Of a stretch of 64,000 nt of DNA, positions 34,513-46,535 are shown piece by piece. The translations under genes and the position numbers were made by a program. This stretch comes from Sweltsa coloradensis (Eukaryota; Arthropoda; Insecta; Plecoptera; Chloroperlidae): NCBI GenBank assembly GCA_024449915.1, contig JAMZAV010001736.1, positions 103,506 to 167,505 of the forward strand, read 5' to 3'. Every line of letters starts with the position of its first letter. The first letter of the stretch is position 1. The notes under the pieces are model-generated. The model had not been told where the DNA came from, did not search any database, and saw nothing but the letters and a program-made list of their open reading frames with translations.

Positions 34513-35651
34513 ACCAATTTAAAACTGTCTAATTTTTGGTCTGTTTTGTACATTGTTGTACACAACATTGTAGGAGCCAGGTAAGGTCGTCATCTAGGCG
34601 GGTGGAGTTTCTGCGCTCACTCGTAATTGTCACGTTGCGTAACGCACTGCACTTTAAACTTCAAATTACGATGCCAGCGTTACACGAAAATAAATCATTG
34701 AGCAGTGCAAGTTATAACGTTTTGGCTGGTATGATCAACCGTTGAGGCCACATTTTTGTCTGACAAAAGATCGCCATCTTCCTGGAAGACAACCCTGCAG
34801 ACCACTCTTTCAACTGATCGTACTTGGTTATGAGAGGGGGTAGAAAAATACATCACGGCAAGCCATTAAAAATGATTAGACTATGCATTGTATTGCCTCC
34901 ATTTGAATTGGCCAACACATTATTCTTCACTATTTATGTATCTATTCCAACATTTTGGGCTGCGGCTTATATGCGTTTTCAAAAATGGCACCCTGAAAAC
35001 TAGGGTGCGGCTTATATGCGTGTAAATACGAACAATAAGTTTGTTCAACAGTCCATTCAAGTTGTACGTTAACAATAGCAACCCGACACCGCATATTGAT
35101 GTAATTATATAATTAATTCAATATTATATTATATTTAGACACGGGTTTATCAATTATTGTAATTGGTTATTGTAATAAGAGACCGATTAGGATGGTTTAA
35201 TTTTTGAGAAGTTACAAGATAGCAAAAACTAGAAGCTTCATGTTCATGTTTGCGTCTAATTTCTGCAGGCTTGTAAACAATCAATTCTTGTTTGAAAATA
35301 ATGAAATAATGACAACAATCAAGGCATATAAACATTAAACATCCATTTCATTTGCCAGATTTCATGCACTTAAAACTGGCACACAAAAATGCATACACCA
35401 AGTATAAAAATATAAATAAAAGCATGGCAATGCAACATCAATACAGACGTGCAACTGTTCGAGTTTAATAGTGGATTTGGTTGGACACATAATTATGACG
35501 GAATATATAACATTTCAGCCATTTTATAAATTGCATCACTCTTATAGGTTCCTTTCAAGAACACTTTGTTAAAAGAGACATTCTAGCTGTATACCCCACC
35601 TTCGTAGGTCGGCCCCGTATTTGTTCTGCTCCAAGCCATGTTGAGACTTAC
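34513..35651. other. Intron 4, 5' portion: nothing recognised
   Basis: AT-rich sequence with a (TTATATG)-like duplicate GCGGCTTATATGCG at 34974 and 35011. No exon or bounded mobile element was found. Confidence 0.4.
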
Positions 35652-35850
35652 CTATGGAGCCAGCTACAGCTCCCCCAAACCTCTGGGATTGCAACGCTGC
35701 CATGTTGGCTCCAACGTTCCTTTGCTGTGGTGCTACGACACCCACATTGGGTCCAGTAGCTCCTTGGGGACCTCCCGTGGCACCTTGAGGGGAACCGTAA
35801 CCATATGGGCTGCCCGCATTCATCTGGTTCATTGTAGACATGTTGGGAGC
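35652..35850 (-). CDS. crebbp/ep300: CBP/p300 exon 4 (Gly/Gln-rich linker)
   Basis: The acceptor ATTTGTGTAG ends at 35851 and the donor ATAG|GTAAGT lies at 35652/35651. The exon is 199 nt: it starts on a codon boundary and leaves one base. It encodes 66 residues: APNMSTMNQMNAGSPYGYGS, then repeated PQGATGGPQGATGP, then VVAPQQRNVGANMAALQSQR and a final GSIG. It is rich in Gly, Met, Asn and Gln like the region before TAZ1 in CBP/p300. No fold is expected. Confidence 0.88.
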
Positions 35851-36014
35851 CTACACAAATATTACCAATTAGTAAAACATTCAAACCTACATGCGCTATG
35901 AGATGCTATGGACTAGAATAAAAAGAAGGGAAATAATATAGGGAATATAGCCTACTAGATATCTCAAACGATATGAAACTTCAAATTGATAAAAGCGCCA
36001 AATAAAGTTATTTT

Positions 36015-36922
36015 TAGGGGTGTGCGGGATCACAAAATTTCGGGATCAGGACATCAATTTCCCAATCCCGTTCCCGAAATAGTATTTTTCCCAAAACTAA
36101 TCGGGATTGCGTCAAAAGTCGGGAAATTGAAATTCCCGCCTCTTCAGTCTATATGGAAGCAGTTGGCAAGGTGCCCGCTAGATTGCAGCATTCGTGCGAG
36201 CCTACTTGATGCATTCAGCATTAGCATCTAGTGTGCAGTGCCTCAAAAATCAAAGTAATATTCGATTTTCGACCTGAAAAAGCTGGGAAACAGGCCTTCA
36301 CCTAATTAATCACAACTTGACTCACAAATAAACTTTAGGCAAGGGCTTAGGTCCCTAATTGTATTTATATTTGTCCAAGCCTAGGTCTAGGCCCTCCCAA
36401 AATTAATTATTAGGTAAGAAAGAAAGGCCTGTGGTTTAGGCTAGGCCGCTTCGCCAACGCTTTTACCAGTCGTGTTGATGGATGAGCATTTTTTAAATAT
36501 TTGTGTCCAATGATAATGTTTTTAAGTGGGATCTCATTACTTTTTCTATAGTTACTTGATAAGAGTTCAAATATCTGGCTTACAAAGGCACATGAAGAGT
36601 GCCCACAAAACTCAATTTCAAGCCATGCAACTGAAGCCAAATGCACTTGGTAAGTTTAAAATAAAGTTATAGTTGTAGCCTATCTAGGCCTAGGTACAAC
36701 TAACAACTAGGCCTAGGCCCTAGCTAAAGGTCAAATTGTGAGTCAGTGTGATTAATTTGGTGATCCTTTACATTTTTTGTACTTGATAAAGTGATATAAA
36801 GATGCCGCATTTAATTTATTTAGTTGACGGAAAATTTCCGGATCCCGTCCCGATTCCCGGATTTTGTAATATAAAATTCCCGATCCTGTCCGAGTCTGAA
36901 CATCCTTTCCCGCACACCCCTA
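36015..36922. mobile_element. hAT-type element K (GGGATC motif)
   Basis: A perfect 8-bp duplication GTTATTTT flanks it (36007-36014 and 36923-36930). The ends are TAGGGGTGTGCGGGATC and, inward from the right, TAGGGGTGTGCGGGAAAG. Subterminal sequence repeats CGGGATC, TCCCGATCC and GGGAATTTCC words. TAGGCCTA-type words occur inside at 36680-36720. Confidence 0.88.
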
Positions 36923-36930
36923 GTTATTTT

Positions 36931-38904
36931 GCAATTAATCGATATAATAATATCGAGCCAAAAAAATATCGAGATGCTATGGTCGCTTGAAAGTCAACCT
37001 CCAGGGCTAAAAAAATACCATGCCCGAGATGTGTGTGGGCATGTAAAAAAAGTGGTCAGGCTCACTATCACCCGCCCCAAGCTCTTGTCGCAAGATAAGC
37101 CTCAGAAAGAAGATAAGCCCAGGAATAATAATCCTATGCGTCGTGATGACGGATTTCGTAAATGGGTCCAAACATAATATTAAATTATGTAAAAGTACAT
37201 CACGCATTCTTTGCCCACACATACTGGCACACGCGCATCTTATTCGCACATGACACTCTTGCACTCGTAGGCTCAAGTTCAAGTTTAAAAAAACACGTGT
37301 GCAAAACACAAACCTTTTCGAACCAACCTCGCAGCATTACTCAGTTTAAAAATTTGACCAATCAAGTAACCGAGCGATTAGAGTTCTAGTTTAGCGCAAC
37401 TATCGATAGTGGGCGGCAACGGCTGATGGCACGTTCTCGGGTTTTGTGCGTCACGCCTAGGCACATTCTTCGGAAAATATTTCTCGTCTTAAAGTGCCAT
37501 TCGTATTTAACATTGATTCAAAACAAAAGTTATATGGGAACTCAAGAACTTATTGGTAATGAAACGTCGCCACCAAAGACAAAATTTGAGTTTTTTACAT
37601 CTGATCTGAACAACCAAAAGAAAACATAAACCTTGATTTGGGAGAAGTTGTTGAAATTTAGGCCTAGGCTAGATCTAACGAAGAATGAATGCCTTAGTCC
37701 TAGGCCTAAGTATGTATTATTAGTACCATAGGCCTATTGAATGTTCACAATTAGGCCCCTGATAATAACTAGGTGGCCTAGGCCTAGGACCTAGTCTTTG
37801 TGTAGGCATATTAAATTTTACATACATGAAACAAAGGCTATGCTTTCCCAACCTGTCAACCCTTCTCCAATCATACTAAACTAGCCGATTGGCATTTTCC
37901 TATTTGTAACAATATAAATGTAGGTTGGCTAGAGCTTAGCTTGGACTTGGTCCTAGGCTAGGGCTATACTTAGGCCTAGGTCTATGCCATGGTTTTATTT
38001 AGGCCTAGGCTTAGTATTTTTATCTGCTCATGTGGCATTTGTGTCCATAGAGATGTTGGCAACACAAATCTGAAATCTTTGACACTGGTCCGAAAACTTG
38101 TGAAGAAGGCAAAATATCTGCAGATATCCCAAAAAGTACAAAAAGTTTGGCTTACATGGCCTAATACCCTACCTCTTAAAAATGCTTAAAAACATGATTT
38201 TTTGTTTTGCTATCATAACCTACAAAAATGCACTTCCTAAATAATAAAGCCAAAACACATGGCAACTGTATTAATAAACTGAAGCCTAGGTCCAAGCATG
38301 TTATAAATTTGTAAGAAAATGAGTTTTAAATTTGTAACTAACTAGGGCCTAGGCTATGAGGTCCTATGCCTAGGCAACATCACAAAGCATATGTGGATTG
38401 ATTGAAAAGACCACAAAAAAACTTTTTAATTACATTTAAAATCCTAAACAAATTTGTTCTCACAAATCAATCATGTTGATGTATATAATTAAGATCACGT
38501 AATTCAACTTTCAAACAACAAAACAACAAGCAGAAATCCCTGCTAGGTCGCCATTTTAAGTATGGTGAACAGCTGAGAGCACACAATGGTTTGGAAGAAG
38601 ACCACGCCTTTCTGATACCCAGCTGTTGTCACTAAGCTAATGCACTGCCTTGAATATGAACCACATTTCAAAGCAAATAAGCCCATGGAAAATTCAAAAC
38701 CATAAAATAATAGCATAGAAATGGAAATACAAAAATATAGGCCTACTGGCCACATGAAAGAGTATAAAAATCTGTTTTTTTCTTTTTTGGTTTTGCACTC
38801 TTATCTGTACCCCACTTGTAGGCCTACTTACTGTCAATAATGACCTAGACAGAATCATAAGCATAAAATAGTTAGGCTAACATGGCATGTATTATTATGT
38901 AACC
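36931..38904. other. Intron 3, middle: TAGGCCTA-rich, otherwise unrecognised
   Basis: Dense AGGCCTAGG-type words lie at 37660-37800 and 37930-38010. No exon, complete mobile element or RNA gene was identified. Confidence 0.4.
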
Positions 38905-38912
38905 TGGGGATG

Positions 38913-39445
38913 CAGTGGCATAACTACGGGGGGAGAGGGGGAGACGCCACCCCAAATTTTGTCAGAGGGGGGCACAATTTTTATTTTACAATGAGGTAGG
39001 TACCTATTTATTGAGATATAATTTTTTTTTATCCAATACCAGAAACTTGGACATTGTATATTGTTCTACGCAGAGCGGCTAAAGGTGAAAGTGAACATTG
39101 ATATATTTTTCTTATTTTCCTATTTTCTAATACATCTTTTACATTTTGTTTAAAAAAAAAAAAAAAAAATCCATCAATCAATCAATCACTCTTAGAATTG
39201 AAATTTTTTTCGGGGCTGTGCACCCCGAACCCGCATCAACTGGGAAGGGTCACTCTCCCCCCCCCCAGACCCCTATTGTTCCCAATCATATACTTTACCC
39301 AGGAAAAATCATATACCAATAAATTATTTTTGGATGACACCACTGACTACCCACATACCCCTTTCACTAGTTGTGCTGACCATTGATCTTGGGAGGTTAC
39401 AAAAATGTTCACCCCCCCGAAAAACAAGGGCTAGTTACGCCATTG
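38913..39445. mobile_element. hAT-type element (CAGTGGCGTAACTA terminus)
   Basis: The ends are CAGTGGCATAACTACGGG and, inward from the right, CAATGGCGTAACTAGCCC. The flanks TGGGGATG (38905-38912) and TGAGGGTG (39446-39453) match at 6 of 8 positions. This terminus is typical of a hAT lineage different from the TAGGG group. No coding is seen. Confidence 0.75.
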
Positions 39446-39603
39446 TGAGGGTGGAATATTTAAGGTGGTTTGGAGTTTGGACGTCATGAATAGGATTGCA
39501 AGTTGCATAAAGGGGTGAGTGGAGAAACTTGATTGGAATAGATGTGAAAGAGCAAAATTAACACATAGTAAGAGAGTGGAGGAAACAAAGGGGAGAGAAT
39601 TAC

Positions 39604-40095
39604 CTGTATCCTTGGTCCTTGGTTGACGTTGATTCCAACCGTGTGCACCTGGTGCGGAGACTGCCCTCTCCCAGCCACTAGGTGTCCCTGCTGTTGTTGT
39701 AAAGCCGCAACTCTTGATTTCATCAACGGTCCATTGGGTAGACCTTGAACTCCATGAGGTACCCCGTGATGCATTCCCCCCATTCCCACCGCACTAAGAG
39801 GTTGTTTATTTGAAGAATTTGTAACTAAACCGCCACCCACCATTCCCCCACCCGCTAACGCATTCATAGGCGAACTAGTCATGATCATGCCCGAATTGTT
39901 CATGCTAACCATAGAGTTATTTGCCATGTTTATGTTATTTGTAATGTTCGGTAAGGATAACGACATTGTCCCTTGCGTGTTGGGATCGTTAACCTTGGAC
40001 ACTGAAACGTTAGGGGGAGATTGCATGTTGGGGCTCTTGTTACCAAGAGCGCCTCCGGCACCGAGTAGTGTGTTAGTGACAAGGTTTTTGTTGCC
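39604..40095 (-). CDS. crebbp/ep300: CBP/p300 exon 3 (Met/Asn/Gln-rich N-terminal region)
   Basis: The acceptor TTTCTGTTTTCAG ends at 40096 and the donor ATACAG|GTAATT-type site lies at 39604/39603. The exon is 492 nt, exactly 164 codons, phase 0 at both ends. It begins GNKNLVTNTLLGAGGALGNK and ends NQGPRIQ. Composition is rich in Asn, Met, Gly and Ser, with a short glutamine run (ALQQQQGHLV) and AGRGQSPHQ, which resembles the GRGRQ/GRGRG segment of vertebrate p300/CBP. It is presumably disordered and serves as a flexible activation region. Frame joins cleanly to exons 2 and 4. Confidence 0.93.
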
Positions 40096-40826
40096 CTGAA
40101 AACAGAAAAGACAAGACATAGTTATCTAATGGCGGTAGTTTCAGAACTCAAGTTCAAGTGGTTGCTGTACAGTAGGCCTGAGTACTGCTAAGTAAGAAAC
40201 TTTTGAACTATGAGAAATACAACTAGCTAATGCGGGGAAGATAGAATATGTTAGCAAAATAGTAGGCCTACTGGTACAGGCAACGTTTGAAAAAATAGAA
40301 CTGGTTTAAAAATAGGATAGGCCCTATAAATATTTAAGTAAGAGGTTTAGAACAAATTTCCAGGTAATCAAAATTCAAAACTCTAGGTCTAGTATTCCAA
40401 GCCAATTGTTTTACCTATACATGCTATACTGTGCTTAGTCGTCAAACCATAGCGAGTAGTGACCGGGAAAGATGAAAAATATATTTGTCACAAGTTCTTC
40501 ACAAAATTATTTTAACATTAATTGTTACTTTTATTTAAACTACAAAGCATCAACTTATTGTTCCCTATCACGTTTGATTGTTTAACTTGGATGTTCTCGA
40601 CTGAAAGAGTATGTAGGCTTGTCCAGGTTGGGTCAATGCAACGCTTATCTAGCTGTAGGCCTACCACTTTTTCGCTCCATCTTGCCAAACAGCTAATGCT
40701 TACTAGCACTCCTACATTAGCTTGTTTCTTCATATACTAAAAATCATGTTGGAAACTCGAGATACTTTCCCAAATGATAACGAATAAATAAAAAAAACAA
40801 TTGAGAAAAGGAGCCACATAGGTTAC
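40096..40826. other. Intron 2 of CBP/p300
   Basis: A 731-bp intron with GT-AG ends on the minus strand. Nothing else was recognised. Confidence 0.7.
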
Positions 40827-41080
40827 CTGTTGCTGTTGTTGTTGCTGTAATAAGTGATGTGTGAGCTGTGTAACATGTCGCGACTGGTCGTTGACGTCAA
40901 GAGCACCATTTTGTAACGCAGGGCCGACCATTACTTGGGGTTGGCTACCATTTGACCCCGGGCCCGGGCCGGTCGCAGGAGGTTTTGACGCTGTAGGTTC
41001 CACCCATGAACTCGACGAAGACATGAGTTCATCAGGGAGGTCATTTTCCAAGTCGAACATGTCGGTGTTCGTAAACAAAT
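40827..41080 (-). CDS. crebbp/ep300: CBP/p300 exon 2 (conserved acidic N-terminal motif, polyQ)
   Basis: The acceptor ATTCCTCTTCAG ends at 41081 and the donor CAACAG|GTAACC lies at 40827/40826. The exon is 254 nt: two bases complete the G from exon 1, and it ends on a codon boundary. It opens DLFTNTDMFDLENDLPDELM, matching the conserved FDLExDLPDELI motif of all CBP/p300 proteins. It continues with a Ser/Pro/Gly-rich stretch and ends in a glutamine run after QLTHHLL. In vertebrates an LxxLL nuclear-receptor box (LSELL) occupies this position; here QLTHHLL does not fit LxxLL exactly. Confidence 0.95.
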
Positions 41081-42571
41081 CTGAAGAGGAATCAGAACAT
41101 GTTAACAATGTTATAATATGTTTAGGCAGATATGCCCTATTATGGCTCATCATTTTTCTGATACAAAATGTGCGCATATGTCATGGTTTTGGTATTAAAA
41201 TGTTCAACAAATAAAAAAAGGTGATTTCAAATGTGTATGAAAATAGTTCAAACGGGCATCAGTCACAAAATGTTTATACTTAGTCAAGATTCATTTTGGT
41301 CCAAATGTTACATTTATTTTTTCTAAAGTTGTTTAAATAGGAAATTATGATGAGGACAGAAAGCTTGGGTCAAATAGACCAGTGATGTTGGTATCAGCCT
41401 AGAAAAGTATTAAGAAAAATAGGTGTAGGTCTATCATTAATAAGTTAGGGTCTATCACTCTATAACCAACCACTGGTAGGCCCTATACAATCTCTATAAC
41501 CACTCCCACAAAGTAGGCAAAGCATTCTTCTATTTTCAAAAACATCAATTGTCTGATAGTAATCGTTTCTAGTTTTGTCACCGCCTGATACTGAATGTTC
41601 AACAACGCAGTAACATTCTGCTATTATGATTTGCTGGCAGTGGTTGGGTGTCAGTCAGTTCCTTCACAAGCATGGGCAAGCCAAGGTAAAGCAAGTTATA
41701 ATACAAATACATTATAAAACACACTCTTTCCTCACCACAGATATATGATTACCTATAAATGTTAAAAGCTTAATTCATGCTTAAGCAAATGCATTTCATT
41801 AATTTGTGTATTGTAGTTTTAATGTCCTGAGCTACCAGTATTAGGCCTGTGTACATTAGCATGGATGTAGCTTACCTCCTATTTAGTTTAGTTTTTAAGT
41901 CCAGTTATAATACAAAATTATTTTTTTATTTATTTTTTAAATGCAGCAACATTTTGTAGGCATATCTGTTAAGATACATTGCAGAGCACCAATCCGATGA
42001 TGGTTGACGTACGTCAACAAATATTTCTTTAACATTTTAGCTAAAATCTTTATTAGGCATACAGATAGAAAAATAGTTTTGGAACCAAACCCATATTGTG
42101 TCTAGGCCTTCTATGATCAGTAATGTTCATTCTATATGAACAAGTGCCGTTAGGTCAACAATATAGTATTCTTTCCTGTAACTGATTTTGATTGTGATAC
42201 AGGTGCCTAGGATGGAGTTGAACAAAGCATGGTGCTCAGCCTATTGGATGGACACTACTGACACGGACAGCAGTCTTCAACAGCAACTTCAGGTGAGCAA
42301 CATTACAAGAGTTTAGGGTTTAGCTAGGGTCAGTCACGGTGATGAGCAGATGTTTTGTCGACGGGTAGTAGAATATCCTATGCATACCAGACGCACTTTT
42401 CTCCTCACGAGGGTCGGCGCGGACTCAAGAATAGCACATATGATATTATTTATGAAAACTTGCATACGTTTGCCTCGATTTCCGTGTACTATTTTTTATA
42501 TTTCTACAAGCATACCCTAGTGATACATGCCGGTGTTAAAATATCTTGACATTTTGCCACTGTAATATGTG
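41081..42571. other. Intron 1, 3' end: nothing recognised
   Basis: AT-rich sequence without bounded repeats or exon-like frames on either strand. Confidence 0.45.
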
Positions 42572-43192
42572 TTTTGCAGGATATTTTAATTTAAAGGGGC
42601 TATAAACCCAAAAAATTATTTTTTATCACGTGATCTATAGCACAATATTATACTTAAATGTCCGTTCAAAAAATTATATCTTGTAACTGTGACTTAACAC
42701 GAATATTTTAATTTTTTTGATCCAGAAATTGGCAAAAATTGGTGTTTTGGAAAATTTCCTAAATCGGCTTTAGCCTGCTTCTTTTGGTCCACATAGATAC
42801 TGACAGATAGTACCAATCAAAATGCACTTTGACTCGGTCTTGAATGTGCCACTAATATACCACAGACACGCAACAATTCAGCATTCCAAAATCACACCCA
42901 TTTGGTAAAGATATTTTAGGTCGCAACTTGCCAAATAAAACAATATGAGAATTTACAGAAAGGCTGTCGAGTAGCAATAATGGCCAATATTTTTTTGGAT
43001 CAAGCACTCCTCACGGTCACGGGAGCAAAGATTGTCCCCAGTATTCTAGGCCATAAGTTATGGAGATTTTTGAAATGGGACCTAGTTGTTTGACCTTTTT
43101 GGTAGGTCTTGTGTCTTCACAAATTTTCTGTTAGAATTCATAACTAGTTAACCTGAATGCAATATATTTTTTGCAGGATATTTTAATTTAAA
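42572..43192. repeat. Segment flanked by an exact 24-bp direct repeat
   Basis: The words TTTTGCAGGATATTTTAATT plus TAAA occur at 42572-42595 and 43169-43192, identical over 24 bp. The 570 bp between begin AGGGGCTATAAACCC and show no coding. It could be an insertion with a long target duplication, or a short segmental duplication. Confidence 0.6.
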
Positions 43193-44520
43193 CCAAAACA
43201 ATGTTTATTTTTCAACAAGAACGTTTACTTTTGACATCAGGCCTGAAGAAGAAAGACTACTGAACACGATGGTACCATTCATTTTGGTCTCAACACTAAA
43301 TCTTCGGCTACAGAGATAGTTCTTCACCCCGCTTGTCAAATATTTTACCGTTTGCAAGGGCGTGACGGATGCGCACTATCTACGTCACTTTTAGCGGTTG
43401 CGCGCGCGTCCACCAATATTATTGTTATTAAATCGTGTGTCATTACTTGCTGCTTGAAGGTAGCGACTTCTAGTTTTCTGCATAAATAATTTTTTTAAAT
43501 AGTTTCTATATTCCCGGGAAATCCCAGGGACTTGTGATGTCCTTTTTTGTCGTGTTTGAGATGAAACAAAATATTGGCAATGAAGCCCACCTAGGTATTG
43601 TTCACTCGTACGCTGGTGAAATCTATTTAAGCTTGAATTATTAGTTCATTAAATGAATCAACTGAGTTTTTCAATTTCCTTACATATGCTACTAAGTAAA
43701 ATAACAATTAATGTAATTGAAACCTGGCTCTATTAGAACACCAAAACATGAAGAAAAAACAGTTCCACCTAGCGCACCATTCACACACATACATCTTACG
43801 ATTAACCAAATTAGCCTGCGCGTGCACATTGATTTAAAGTCGATCAATGAAGTGAACTACCCTATCAAAACAACAATTTCTTTAAAACATTAAATAACTT
43901 AAAACCTTAAAATAATACTTCTATCTATATTATCATCATCTAGTATTATTTAAAACTCAACACAACTTCACCAATTTATGTATCTTTATACAAAGTAAAT
44001 AATAATATTGTTCTGTTCTAAATACGCGTGTTGTTTTTTGACTCCAGTAGTATATCATGCTAGGCACAATCATAAAACTAATATATTCAATAATCGATGT
44101 ATAAATATTTGTAGCAATTGAGTAAGAAATGGTAAAGAATGAAAAAACGACATAAATTCTCTATATAAAACGTATTTCATCGACATTAAGATAGTCAAAA
44201 CCACAAATTAAGATTTAATTCTACCTTTCTTGTAGCAAATAACCACATGTTGACTTGGCAACATAGCACTGGTTTGTTATGATGGTAGTTCTGAATGTCC
44301 CAAAGGATGTAGCAAGCTACCAGCGTCCACCTCGAACTTATATTATATACAAATAAATAGCAGTTGCGTACATCTGCAGAATATGGCTGTGTATTACGAC
44401 AATGAAACATTGGCTGATTGATTTGCAAGTGTAAACAGCGCCCGCATTGCAAACAATGAGCTTTTATGCTCGTTTTTTTTTTAGCGTCCCTCAAAACGCC
44501 CCGCGCCTGTCTGCAGGAGT
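43193..44520. other. Intron 1: nothing recognised
   Basis: AT-rich intronic sequence; no exon, RNA gene or bounded element found. Confidence 0.4.
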
Positions 44521-44632
44521 ATTCATCTGAGCCGCCCCAAAGCCGTGGACACAAGTGGCATGCGCGCAGCGTGTTCGCGGTAGCATGCAAGAGGTACCCG
44601 GTTCGAGACCTGGCCTGAGCGTTTTTTTTTTT
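44521..44632 (+). repeat. Possible tRNA-derived SINE fragment
   Basis: A B-box-like GGTTCGAGACC at about 44600 lies within CCGGTTCGAGACCTGG, followed by a long T-run as in an RNA polymerase III terminator. An inverted pair GCATGC sits upstream. No full cloverleaf can be drawn. Confidence 0.35.
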
Positions 44633-46402
44633 CCTTTAGTTTTTCCGGAAATATTAATTATTTATATCTTTATCCTTGATAGATTTAATTTTTGTAATCT
44701 TTTCGTGGAAGTTACTCTTTTCTTTTCTTTTTATATTTTATGTATATTTGCCACAGCCTCTGTTGGTAATCTCTTGGTAAGAACAGGTGGATTTGAAAGT
44801 GGTCTCATCTAGGCCTAATTTAGCAAATGTTCCAAGGCCCCAAGCATGTCTTGCAATCTCCCGTGCACGCTCGTAGATTTATAGATTAAATGGAATAAAT
44901 AAATAATATAAACAAATAAAATACAAAAAAAAAATGAACAATAAGTACGTTCACATAATTGTCTACTAGTCTACCGCCTAATCTATTTGGTTTACAAATT
45001 AGAGGAGCAGATAACTAAATATTGGATTGATATGAATGCTGAGCCGCGAGCAGAATAGGCATTGAAGGTGTAGGCCACACCCACCCCTGTCTCTCGTCAT
45101 CGACAGCCGACTACAGCATGCGACGTCAAGGCGCTGTTGCCGGATTTTTTGTAACGTTCGCCGGGCACGGGAGATATTACGAAAATAACATCTCAAATAT
45201 CTCGAAAACGAACCCCGTTTGACCACAATTTCCAAAGCAAATAATGTTAGTCGTGAAATTATCTACATTTTGCACCTAAATTTGTTAATATTCATTAACA
45301 GGTCACGATGTTACGCAACGATATGCGATTGAAAGTGTAGGTTTTCGTTCCCGCTACAATGCATAAGATAGGGAATTCCAGCGCATTTCAAAACGCAATA
45401 GATAAAAAACTAGTACCGTTAGGCCCAAAAAGTTTTTTGCTATACTCACAAGCTCAATCTCATCTTGCAGTACCTGGAATCTGAAGGATATCTATTACAT
45501 GCGCAGTTATCATCGATCGACTTTAAACGTTGAGATTTAGTATGAAAATTAGCATTTAAAAAATCTAATAAATGCTCAAAGTTCACAAAAATTGCATAAT
45601 AACCAGATTTCCCGAATTGTTTACTCAATGAATAAAAATGATGAATTATTTTAGGAATATGCATACTGGATCTCATAGATTGATTCTTTACCAACGTTCA
45701 CATAAAATATGATAAAATAAATAAATATGAAATAAATAAATAAATAAATAATAAAATATGAAGGTAAAGGTGTAGGTAGATCTCACTTGTATCGAATGTA
45801 GGTATGCGAGTTGATACCTCATACCATGGTATACGGATTTTTTACATGGGTTCTTACTTCATATTCCGCATTATCGTAACAAATATTTTTAACGGGTTGG
45901 TTGTTATGACACGTCTTACATACGTCAGGAAATTATTAATAATGCTGGTAATTCACCACTACGATGCGCCAAAATAACCCGTCGAAGTTATCATTTTTCT
46001 TTGTTTATTATTATGATTAAAATGATAATTATGATACTGATCACGATAAAGACAATTACATAATCGAGAGAATGAGAATACTATAAGGTTTCTATTGTGT
46101 GCCAACAGTGAACAGACAATAACATAAAATCACGAATTTGTACGTAAATAGAATGAATGTCCCACACGAGTAGCTTGAAGGAAGTTGAATGTTTTCTAAA
46201 AAGTTGCATATCGCGAGCTACACACTTCAGTAGCCTGTCGCCGGATCTGGCTGGGTGAAACAAGTTTGTGTGGTTTGTTGTGAGATGATATTGTGAGAAG
46301 ATAGGCATACCTTATTTAGGACACTTGAGTAGGTCTGTACAGAGAACTTACTAAAAAATCTTTGTGCCATTTAACTACCGGTGGCAAGATATTACCAGTA
46401 CT
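44633..46402. other. Intron 1: AT-rich, with an AAAT microsatellite
   Basis: An (AAAT)n run lies at about 45715-45755. Nothing else is recognised. Confidence 0.4.
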
Positions 46403-46535
46403 ATTTTCAAGATGAAAGGCTTATCAAGTACAAAATTTAAGAGAAAAATTGCAAAACTTTACAACTCAGCCCATTTTCAAGATGAAAGACCTATCAAGTA
46501 CAAAATTTTAGAAAAGAGAAAATCGCAAAACTTTT
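46403..46535. repeat. Tandem duplication, 70-bp unit
   Basis: ATTTTCAAGATGAAAG, CTATCAAGTACAAAATTT and GCAAAACTTT occur in two adjacent copies starting at 46403 and 46473, with a few differences. Confidence 0.75.

Noticed and set aside
35638..35901. Plus-strand open frame over exon 4
   Set aside because: Mirror of the minus-strand CBP/p300 exon, whose splice sites and phase fit.
39881..40099. Plus-strand open frame over exon 3
   Set aside because: Antisense shadow of a 164-codon exon with good splice sites.
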